Below, piece by piece: positions 7,684-14,262 of a DNA stretch of 64,000 bases. The notes under the pieces were generated by a model. That model ran no database searches. It saw nothing but the letters and a program-made list of their open reading frames with translations, and was not told the DNA's origin. The stretch spans positions 1-64,000 of the forward strand of contig OY969725.1 in assembly GCA_963702195.1 (NCBI GenBank). Direction: 5' to 3'. The stretch's first letter is position 1. Every line of letters begins with the position of its first letter. This stretch comes from AC-56 sp963702195. GTDB lineage: Bacteria; Actinomycetota; Thermoleophilia; Solirubrobacterales; 70-9. Position numbers and translations under genes: made by a program.

Positions 7684-8205
7684 CTATCGAGCGGGGCTGC
7701 TCGCCTGCGGCGTGGCGCGGCGAAGCAGGTCCTCCGCGCCTTCCTGCACGTCGTCGACGCGGCGCTCGACATCTCGGCGCGCCGACTTGACCTGGCGCTC
7801 GGCGTCCCGGCGGTTGCGCCGAAGCGTCCGCAGCGCCTGAGCGCGCTGGCGCTTGACGGTCCGCTCCGCGCGCCTGCGAGCGGTCTCGCCGCGTCGCTCG
7901 AACTTGCGGAGGTTCGTCGAGGCGCGTCGCTGGATTCGCTGCGCCTCGCGCCGGGCTTCCGTCTGGCTCCGGAGCGGCTTGAGGGTATCCACCACCTTCT
8001 CGCTGCCGCTGACGGCCGCGCCAACAGCCGTATCCGCGACGCGCTGCGCCTGGAGCGCCGCCGCCTTCAGGCGGCTCTGCTGCGCACGAGCCCGAGTCTC
8101 GGCGGCCTTCTGGGCCGACCGGCGTCGCTTCGCCTCGTTCTGCTTCCGCGTGGCCGCAGCCTTCTGGGCGGCCACCCGCCTCTCGGTTTCGGTCCGTGTA
8201 GCCAT
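7684..8205 (-). CDS. Highly basic Ala/Arg-rich coiled-coil protein, nucleoid-associated candidate
   Basis: The 173-residue protein is dominated by Ala, Arg, Lys, Gln and Glu. It has almost no hydrophobic core and long predicted helical, coiled-coil stretches with repeated A-x-x-R patterns. There is no signal peptide. It starts at ATG 8205 behind an AAGGTGA ribosome site 7 nt upstream. The composition recalls histone-H1-like or HbhA-tail proteins, so RNA or DNA binding is plausible but unproven. It sits between yidC and khpB, with hairpins on both sides, so it is a separate transcription unit inside an otherwise conserved origin operon. Low-complexity composition makes homology hard to judge. 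Confidence 0.65.
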   Translation of the reverse strand: MATRTETERRVAAQKAAATRKQNEAKRRRSAQKAAETRARAQQSRLKAAALQAQRVADTAVGAAVSGSEKVVDTLKPLRSQTEARREAQRIQRRASTNLRKFERRGETARRRAERTVKRQRAQALRTLRRNRRDAERQVKSARRDVERRVDDVQEGAEDLLRRATPQASSPAR

Positions 8206-8249
8206 CTGGATTTCACCTTTCGTTTGCTTGCGATCTTGTTACGGATAAG

Positions 8250-8271
8250 CCCACTTACCCCAAGGGGTGGG
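8250..8271 (-). terminator. Imperfect hairpin after yidC
   Basis: On the minus strand CCCACCCC, TT and GGGG with a bulge then TGGG can fold, followed by CTTATCC. It lies between the yidC stop and the basic protein gene and may end the rpmH-rnpA-yidD-yidC transcript. No clear T-run, so support is modest. Confidence 0.35.
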
Positions 8272-8308
8272 AGCAAACCGTCGATCGCTTACGCGGGCGG
8301 CGAGCCGG

Positions 8309-9064
8309 CTACCGGCGCTTGCGCTTCTTCTTGCGCGGCGGGGGTGGAGGCGGCTTGGTTTCCTTGATCTCCTCCGGCGTCGCCGGTGCCGGTGCCGGCA
8401 TGATCCTCTGGACCACCCACTGCTGGCCGAGGCTGAAGAGGTTGGTCGCGATCCAGTAGACGGCGAGCCCCGCCGGCGCGTTGATGATGAACGGGACGAT
8501 GATCAGCGGGAAGAGCAACATCAGGTAGCGCTGCGCGGGGCTGGCCGTGGGGCTCGTTGCGGTGGTGAGCAGGACGCTCGCCGCGGTCGTGGTGACGAAG
8601 AGGACGATCAGGACGATCAGCTCGGCGCCCTGGGGAGCCTCGATCACGGACTTCACGAACAGGAAGCCGGGCGGGGGGCTGGCCATCACGTCGGCCTGGA
8701 ACGTGTCGCCGCGCAGGAGCTGGTAGATCGCGATGAAGAACGGGATCTGCAGGATGAACGGCAGGCAGGAGGAGAACGGGTTGACGCCCTCCTTCTTGTA
8801 CAGCTCCATCGTCTCGCGCTGAAAGCGCTGCGGGTCGTCCTTGTACTTCTCCTTCAGCGCCTGGATCTTCGGGGCGACGAGCTGCATGCGGCGCATGGAG
8901 CGAATGCCCCGGAGGGAGAGCGGCAGCACGGCGAGGCGCACGATGAAGGTGAGCGCGATGATCGACAGGCCCCAGCTCAGGCCCACGTTGTCGTGGATGA
9001 ACGTGATGACCGAGTCGGCGACGTCGATCAGCGGCTGGAGGATGTTCGCGAGCGGCAGGATCAC
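8309..9064 (-). CDS. yidC: Membrane protein insertase YidC
   Basis: The 251-residue Oxa1-type insertase lacks the large periplasmic domain of Gram-negative YidC, as in Gram-positives. Five membrane segments are visible, starting near residue 20. The conserved hydrophilic-groove region lies in the L-S-L-R-G-I-R-S-M block. The C terminus is Pro-rich and then strongly basic (R-K-K-K-R-K-R-R), which fits ribosome contact. Its start overlaps the yidD stop by 4 bp. Confidence 0.92.
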   Translation of the reverse strand: MILPLANILQPLIDVADSVITFIHDNVGLSWGLSIIALTFIVRLAVLPLSLRGIRSMRRMQLVAPKIQALKEKYKDDPQRFQRETMELYKKEGVNPFSSCLPFILQIPFFIAIYQLLRGDTFQADVMASPPPGFLFVKSVIEAPQGAELIVLIVLFVTTTAASVLLTTATSPTASPAQRYLMLLFPLIIVPFIINAPAGLAVYWIATNLFSLGQQWVVQRIMPAPAPATPEEIKETKPPPPPPRKKKRKRR

Positions 9065-9324
9065 GCCGCGGCCTCCCGGCGGTGGCGCTTGAACAGGGTC
9101 TGGTTCTCCACCGGGTCGTAGCCCCCGTGGCTGAGCGGGTTGCAGCGCAGAAGGCGCCAGGCCGACAGCACCAGGCCCCGCAGCACGCCGAGCTCACGCA
9201 CGGCGTCAACGGCATAGGCCGAGCACGTCGGGTAGTACTTGCAGCGCCGGGGTAGGGCTGGCGAGATGAAGCGCTGGTAGGCGGAGACCGGTGCCAGTAG
9301 CGTCGCCGTGAGGAAGCGTTTCAC
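9061..9324 (-). CDS. yidD: Membrane protein insertion efficiency factor YidD
   Basis: The 87-residue protein has the YidD signature: Y-Q-R-F-I-S-P, three cysteines (C-K-Y-Y-P-T-C and a later R-C-N-P) and G-G-Y-D-P-V. It begins with an amphipathic helix. The frame is open upstream to 9420, but GTG 9324, one base after the rnpA stop, gives the normal N terminus. Homologues assist YidC-dependent insertion. The start codon lies inside the candidate parS site. Confidence 0.9.
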   Translation of the reverse strand: MKRFLTATLLAPVSAYQRFISPALPRRCKYYPTCSAYAVDAVRELGVLRGLVLSAWRLLRCNPLSHGGYDPVENQTLFKRHRREAAA

Positions 9325-9331
9325 GTCAAAC
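9318..9331. promoter_or_regulatory. Candidate parS site
   Basis: GTTTCACGTCAAAC matches the 14-bp parS core GTTTCACGTGAAAC at 13 of 14 positions. It lies about 3.9 kb from parB and 0.65 kb from dnaA, inside the rnpA stop/yidD start junction. It is the best match I found in the window. Identity with parS is knowledge-based; ParB binding here is inferred. Confidence 0.7.
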
Positions 9332-9721
9332 GCCCCCGCCTGCGAGGCCGGCCTCTGACATGAGCCCCCCGAGCGCGCCGGCGACGCCCTTGGTGCCCTC
9401 GCGCTCGAGCAGCCCGGCAACGTCGGGGCGCGCGACGAGCACGAAGTCGTGCCGCCCCGGTACCTCGGGGGTCATCGACCAGAACGCCTCTCTGAGCGCC
9501 CGCTTCACGGCATTTCTCTCTGCGGCGCCGCCGACCTTGCGGCTCACCGAGATACCGAGCCGGGCGCCGTCCTCCCCGGATTCATCCGCCCCCCGCGGAA
9601 ACGTGTACAGCACGAGGAACCGGTTCGAGTGCGACTCGCCCTCACGATAGACGCGATCGAAGTCGCCGCTGCGTGACAGGCGCCCGCGCTTGCGCCGTCC
9701 GCCCGGCGAGCCGGTGCTCAC
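9326..9721 (-). CDS. rnpA: Ribonuclease P protein component
   Basis: The 131-residue protein subunit of RNase P processes the 5' ends of tRNAs. The RNR-type motif region reads R-N-A-V-K-R-A-L-R-E-A-F. The N-terminal block (R-L-S-R-S-G-D-F-D-R-V-Y) and G-I-S-V-S-R-K-V-G are typical. GTG 9721 overlaps the rpmH stop (GTGA). Confidence 0.93.
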   Translation of the reverse strand: MSTGSPGGRRKRGRLSRSGDFDRVYREGESHSNRFLVLYTFPRGADESGEDGARLGISVSRKVGGAAERNAVKRALREAFWSMTPEVPGRHDFVLVARPDVAGLLEREGTKGVAGALGGLMSEAGLAGGGV

Positions 9722-9852
9722 GGCGTGAGCCGCTTGCGACCCTTGCGGCGCCTGCGCTTGAGAACCTGTCGGCCGCTGCGGGTACGCATACGAGCGCGGA
9801 ACCCGTGAGTGCGGGCGCGCTTTCGCTTCTTGGGTTGATACGTCCGCTTCAC
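9718..9852 (-). CDS. rpmH: 50S ribosomal protein L34 (bL34)
   Basis: The 44-codon ORF starts at GTG 9852 with V-K-R-T-Y-Q-P-K-K-R-K-R and contains the conserved T-H-G-F-R-A-R-M block, ending K-R-L-T-P. It is very basic, as expected for L34. It heads the rpmH-rnpA-yidD-yidC operon and is divergent from dnaA. Confidence 0.95.
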   Translation of the reverse strand: MKRTYQPKKRKRARTHGFRARMRTRSGRQVLKRRRRKGRKRLTP

Positions 9853-9864
9853 GACCGGCGAGGC

Positions 9865-9870
9865 AGTATA
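9865..9870 (-). promoter_or_regulatory. Candidate -10 box of rpmH, almost leaderless transcript
   Basis: On the minus strand TATACT lies 12 bp before the rpmH GTG, with no ribosome site in between. Initiation about 7 nt downstream would leave a leader of only about 5 nt. No good -35 hexamer is visible. The call rests on the -10 match alone. Confidence 0.4.
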
Positions 9871-9971
9871 GGCGGTGCTCCGATACGCGCTGCTGCTTTT
9901 TCGCGCAGGATGCGGGCTCCCTGCGGACCCGCCGCGGAGGCCCCCAACCGCGGTTCTATGATCGCCGGTCG

Positions 9972-11417
9972 ATGCCCGAAGACGCCGTCCACGACGACCT
10001 CGATTCGATCTGGAGACGCGTCACGGAGGACCTTCAGGCGAGCCTTCCCACCTCGACCTACGACCTGTGGCTCGACCCGCTTCGCCCGGTGGCCGCGCAC
10101 GGCACGGCGCTTCGAGTCACAGCGCCACGGTCGATCCGTGCCTGGGTCGATCGGCGCTACCGCGGCGCCGTGGAGAACGCACTCCGGGCGCAGGAATGCG
10201 GTCTCGACCACGTCATCGTCATCGAGGAGGGGGCGGATTCCGCCGCGCCGGGATCGACCCAGGAGATGCGGACCGTCGAGGCTCCCGAGATCGATCCCGG
10301 GCACACCTTCGAGCGGTTCGTGATCGGTTCCGGCAACCGCCTTGCCCACGCGGCCGCGCTCGCTGTCGCCGAGCTCCCCGGGGAGGCCTACAACCCGCTC
10401 TTCCTACACGGGCCGCCCGGCCTCGGCAAGACGCATCTCCTCGGCGCCATCGTCGACTACCTGCGTCGCCGGCGGCCCGAGTTGACGGTCCACTACACGA
10501 CCACCGAGCAGTTCACGAGCGAGTTCGTCACCTCCCTGCGCAAGGACGGCCCCGAGCTCTTCAAGCTCCGGTACCGCAACCTCGACGCCCTGTTGATCGA
10601 CGACGTCCAGGCCCTCGAGGGCAAGGAGCACACGCAGGAGGAGTTCGTCCAGACGTTCAACACGCTTCACGCCGCCGGCAAGCAGATCGTCCTCTCGAGC
10701 GACCGGCCGCCCGAGGCGATCAGCCGCATCGCCGAGCGCCTTCGCGATCGCTTCGAGTGGGGGCTCCGCGTCGCCATCGGCCCGCCCGACCTGCGAACGC
10801 GAACAGCGCTGCTGTGGCGCATGAGCAGCGAGGTTCCCATCGAAATCACCGATCCGGCGGTGCTCCATGACATCGCCGGGCTCGCCGCCGGCAACGTCAG
10901 GCGCCTCGAGGGTGCGCTCACCCGGATCGCCGCCCTCTCGTCCGTCCTCGGCGAGCCGGTGAACCGCGCACTCATCCGCCAGGCCCTGGACGACCCCGCG
11001 ACCAGTGATCGCTCCTCACCCGCCGATCGTTACCCGGATCCGCAGACGCCGTCGGTCCCCGCGATCCAGGCCGTAGTGTGCTCCGTAGCCGGCACCTCAC
11101 AGGAGGCGATGCTTTCGGCCTCCCGCGCGTCCGACATCTCACGCAGCCGGCAGATCGCCATGTACCTCTCACGCGAGCTGACGGACCTGTCGCTCGCCGA
11201 GATCGCCCGCCACTTCGACCGCGACCACACGACGATCCTTCACGCTGTCCGGGCAATCTCCAGCCGCGCCTCGAACGACGCCGAGCTCACTGACACCATC
11301 CACAGGGCACGAGAGCTCCTCGGTGCACAGGAGTCAGCCTCACTCGCGTCATCTCAACAGCAGAGCGACCGTCCACCGATCCCGTCCACAGACGAAAGTC
11401 CACAGGTGAAGCCATGA
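9972..11417 (+). CDS. dnaA: Chromosomal replication initiator DnaA
   Basis: The 481-residue product is an AAA+ initiator that binds DnaA boxes and melts oriC. Domain I spans about residues 1-85 and the linker is short. Domain III has Walker A G-P-P-G-L-G-K-T (147-154) and Walker B L-L-I-D-D (207-211). Domain IV ends with the signature F-D-R-D-H-T-T-I-L-H-A at about 415-425. The usual form is F-G-x-R-D-H-T/S-T, so one residue is missing here. A Ser/Gln/Pro-rich tail of about 30 residues follows domain IV and is encoded by DNA containing TCCACA motifs. Confidence 0.97.
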   Translation: MPEDAVHDDLDSIWRRVTEDLQASLPTSTYDLWLDPLRPVAAHGTALRVTAPRSIRAWVDRRYRGAVENALRAQECGLDHVIVIEEGADSAAPGSTQEMRTVEAPEIDPGHTFERFVIGSGNRLAHAAALAVAELPGEAYNPLFLHGPPGLGKTHLLGAIVDYLRRRRPELTVHYTTTEQFTSEFVTSLRKDGPELFKLRYRNLDALLIDDVQALEGKEHTQEEFVQTFNTLHAAGKQIVLSSDRPPEAISRIAERLRDRFEWGLRVAIGPPDLRTRTALLWRMSSEVPIEITDPAVLHDIAGLAAGNVRRLEGALTRIAALSSVLGEPVNRALIRQALDDPATSDRSSPADRYPDPQTPSVPAIQAVVCSVAGTSQEAMLSASRASDISRSRQIAMYLSRELTDLSLAEIARHFDRDHTTILHAVRAISSRASNDAELTDTIHRARELLGAQESASLASSQQQSDRPPIPSTDESPQVKP

Positions 11418-11488
11418 ACCCCGGTTCTCCACAACCATCCACCACACTCAATACATCTGAATCAGATAGGAAGATGCAGGGTGCATCA
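11382..11488. other. Candidate oriC: TCCACA cluster at dnaA/dnaN junction
   Basis: The dnaA 3' end and the 71-bp gap before dnaN contain several TCCACA-type nonamers in one orientation. These are CCGTCCACA (11382), AAGTCCACA (11396) and TTCTCCACA (11425, 8 of 9 to TTATCCACA), plus a weaker CCATCCACC. A relatively AT-rich stretch (11448-11475) follows. No better cluster is visible between rpmH and dnaA or before gyrB. The gap is short for an actinobacterial oriC, so this is a tentative call. Confidence 0.4.
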
Positions 11489-12598
11489 ATGAAGCTCTCC
11501 CTTTCCCGCGAAAACCTCCTGGCAGGTCTCCAGATCGTGAGCCGTGCCGTTTCGACCCGTTCGACGCTGCCGTCACTCGGCGGAATTCAGCTCGAAGCGT
11601 CGGGCTCGAGCCTGACGCTGCGCGCAACGGATATGGAACTGGGGCTCACCATGGTCCTCGGAGATGTGCAGGTCGAGACGGAGGGCACGGTTCTACTTCC
11701 GGGCCGTCTGCTCGGCGACGTGGTCCGCAGCCTGCCGCCGGGCGACGTGACCTTGGCGCTTCGCGCCGAACAGCGCGACGTGGAGCTCACCGCCTCGGCC
11801 GCGCGATTTCACCTTCGCACGCTGTCCGCCGAGGACTTCCCGCGCCTTCCGGAGCTCGCGGATGACGCCGCGACGCTTCCCGCAGGCCCGCTCGCCGAGA
11901 CGATCGACCGCGTGGCACGCGCGGCGTCCCGCGACGAGGTCCGCCCGATCCTGACCGGCGTTCTCTTCCAAGCGGACGAATCAACGCTCACCATGGTGGC
12001 CACCGACTCCTATCGCCTGAGCGTCAAGCACACGAAGCTCGAGGCGCCACTCGCCGCCGGCATCGAGGCGAACGTGCCGGCCCGGGCGCTGCGCGAGCTC
12101 GCCCGGATCGTGGGCCAAGGGGGCGCCGAGGAAGTCGCCATCTCGCTGGCGCGAAACCAGGCGGTGTTCCGCGCCGGCGAGGTGGTGCTGTCCTCGCGGC
12201 TGATCGAGGGACAGTTCCCGAGCTGGCGCCAGCTGATCCCGGAGTCGTTTGAGCATGAGGTCCGCCTGCCGCGGACCGAGCTGCTCGAGGTGTCTCGCCG
12301 GATCAGCCAGCTCGCGCAGCGCAACGCTCCGCTGCGGTTCGGCTTCGCCGAAGGTGAGCTCACGATCGCGGCTGAGACGCCCGAGGTCGGCGACGCCAGG
12401 GAGGCGATCCCGGCGCCGTACTCGGGCGATCCACTGGAGATCGCCTTCAACCCGCAGTTCGTGATCGAGGGCATCGAGAGCGTGGACGGTGAGGAGCTGG
12501 TGATGAAGCTCAGCTCGCCGCTTCGCCCGGGCCTGCTCGAGCCGATCGACAGCGAGGAGTTCAGCTACCTCGTGATGCCGATCCGGCTCAACGTTTAG
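11489..12598 (+). CDS. dnaN: DNA polymerase III beta sliding clamp
   Basis: The 369-residue beta clamp gives processivity to the replicative polymerase and has three repeated clamp domains. I chose ATG 11489 (M-K-L-S-L-S-R-E-N-L) over the open upstream ATG 11414 because it matches the usual N terminus. The C terminus reads Y-L-V-M-P-I-R-L, the conserved hydrophobic pocket region. It is followed by recF after 8 bp. Confidence 0.95.
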   Translation: MKLSLSRENLLAGLQIVSRAVSTRSTLPSLGGIQLEASGSSLTLRATDMELGLTMVLGDVQVETEGTVLLPGRLLGDVVRSLPPGDVTLALRAEQRDVELTASAARFHLRTLSAEDFPRLPELADDAATLPAGPLAETIDRVARAASRDEVRPILTGVLFQADESTLTMVATDSYRLSVKHTKLEAPLAAGIEANVPARALRELARIVGQGGAEEVAISLARNQAVFRAGEVVLSSRLIEGQFPSWRQLIPESFEHEVRLPRTELLEVSRRISQLAQRNAPLRFGFAEGELTIAAETPEVGDAREAIPAPYSGDPLEIAFNPQFVIEGIESVDGEELVMKLSSPLRPGLLEPIDSEEFSYLVMPIRLNV

Positions 12599-12606
12599 GA
12601 GCCTTC

Positions 12607-13731
12607 ATGCTGGTGACGCGGATTCGCGTCCTCGGCTTTCGCAACCTCCGGGCGCAGGAGGTCGAGCTCGGGCCGCGGATCACGCTGCTCTGGGGGCCGA
12701 ACGGGGCCGGCAAGACGAACCTGCTGGAGGCCCTCTACACCGCGCTTGCCGGCCGCTCCTGCCGGACCCGCACCGACCGCGAGGCCGTCGCCTTCGGCGA
12801 GCCTATGGCTCGAGTGGAGGTCGAGCTCGACGCCGGCCGCGAGTCCTCCACCTTCCTGTGGTCGCTGAAGCGCGGCGGCGACCGGCGCCATCTGCTCGAC
12901 GGGGCCCCGATGAGCGGCGAGCGCGCGGATCGCCGACCGCCGCTCGCAGTCTTTCTCCCCGACCGCCTCGCGCTCGTGAAGGGCCCACCCACGGATCGCC
13001 GCGCGCACGTGGACGGGCTCCTCGCCGCGCTGTGGCCCGCGCGGGCGGAGGCCAGACGGCGCTACGGCCGGGCGCTCGCGCAGCGAAACGCGCTGCTCGG
13101 CCGCGTGCGCGCCGGCATCGCGGGCGAGGATTCGCTCGAGGCCTGGGAGCTCGAGCTCGCGGGCGCCGGGATCGATCTCATGGAGGCGCGCCAGGATGCC
13201 GTCGAGCTACTGGCACCGGAGTTCACCAGCGCTGCCTCGGACCTGGGGCTACCCGGCGAGGGCGCGCTGCGGTACCGGCCACGCTCCGATGCGACCACCC
13301 GCGACGAGCTGGCCGCGGAGCTCGCCGAGCGCCGGAGCGCCGATGTCGATCGCGGCTACTCGCAGCACGGCCCCCATCTGGACGAGCTCGAGATCGCGGT
13401 CGACGGACGAGCGATCCGGCGCTACGGGTCGCAGGGCGAGCAGCGGGCGGCCCTCCTCGCCCTTCTCTTCGCCGAGCGCCGTGCGCTCCTGGAAGCCCGG
13501 CGCAACCCCCCGCTTCTCCTGCTCGACGACGTGATGAGCGAGCTCGATCCGGATCGCAGGGACCTGTTGGCCGCGCGGCTCAGCGATGGCCCGGGCCAGA
13601 CACTCATCACCGCCACGGAGGGCGCGCACCTACCGGCCGCGGTGGAGCGCAGGGAGATCGGGATGCGAAGCGGTGCCGCCGCCCTCCAGGTCGGTGGAGC
13701 CGAGCCGGCGCCCGAGGCGTTCGCAGCATGA
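12607..13731 (+). CDS. recF: DNA replication and repair protein RecF
   Basis: The 374-residue SMC-like ATPase acts in gap repair and replication-fork restart. Walker A G-P-N-G-A-G-K-T-N is near residue 30. The ABC signature is in S-Q-G-E-Q-R-A, and Walker B is L-L-L-L-D-D-V-M-S-E-L-D. An AGGAG site overlaps the dnaN stop codon. Its stop overlaps the dciA start (ATGA). Confidence 0.95.
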   Translation: MLVTRIRVLGFRNLRAQEVELGPRITLLWGPNGAGKTNLLEALYTALAGRSCRTRTDREAVAFGEPMARVEVELDAGRESSTFLWSLKRGGDRRHLLDGAPMSGERADRRPPLAVFLPDRLALVKGPPTDRRAHVDGLLAALWPARAEARRRYGRALAQRNALLGRVRAGIAGEDSLEAWELELAGAGIDLMEARQDAVELLAPEFTSAASDLGLPGEGALRYRPRSDATTRDELAAELAERRSADVDRGYSQHGPHLDELEIAVDGRAIRRYGSQGEQRAALLALLFAERRALLEARRNPPLLLLDDVMSELDPDRRDLLAARLSDGPGQTLITATEGAHLPAAVERREIGMRSGAAALQVGGAEPAPEAFAA

Positions 13732-14060
13732 GGCACCGGCGAGCCCCGCGCCGGCTGGGCTCGGCGCTGAGCCCGGCTCGGGGGGGCGCCCGCCCGAAGA
13801 CCCTGCTCGCCGCGGTCCAGGAGGCGTGGCCCAGGATCGCCGGCGAGGGGGTCGCCGGCCAGGCCGATCCGGTTGCCGAGCGCGAAGGCGTGATCACCAT
13901 CGCGTGTCAATCCGCGACCTGGGCGCAGGAGCTGGACCTGCTTCAGTCAGAGCTTCTCGAGCGGCTGGGGGCGGCGCTCGCTGACTGGGATGCGGAGGGT
14001 CTCGAGGCGCCCGTCAGAGGCCTCCGTTTCACCGCCGACGCGATTCGTTTCGAAAGTTGA
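13728..14060 (+). CDS. DciA-like DUF721 protein (helicase loading)
   Basis: The 110-residue protein has the DUF721 core: W-P-R-I-A-G-E, then I-A-C-Q-S-A-T-W-A-Q-E-L and a terminal hydrophobic helix. DUF721/DciA proteins help load the replicative helicase in bacteria without DnaC/DnaI. The ATG overlaps the recF stop, and the recF-DUF721-gyrB order is the actinobacterial norm. Confidence 0.85.
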   Translation: MRHRRAPRRLGSALSPARGGARPKTLLAAVQEAWPRIAGEGVAGQADPVAEREGVITIACQSATWAQELDLLQSELLERLGAALADWDAEGLEAPVRGLRFTADAIRFES

Positions 14061-14262
14061 CCCGTTTAGCGCGTTTTGTGCATGGTTTGCAGGTATTTTC
14101 TGCGGCATCCACGGACTTTCCGGCGGCCTCCCCTGGTATCCTTATGTGAACTTGGAAGTGCGCCCCGAACCGCCCGGCATGTCCTCCTGGCGGCGGACTG
14201 GACGGTCGGGGTTTCTCTTGCCTCCAGGGATTTCAGCCAGGCCATCGAACCGAGAGGACTGA

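Noticed and set aside
14061..14262. oriC in the dciA-gyrB gap
   Set aside because: The gap is somewhat AT-richer at its start, but only one weak ATCCACG motif is present and no box cluster.
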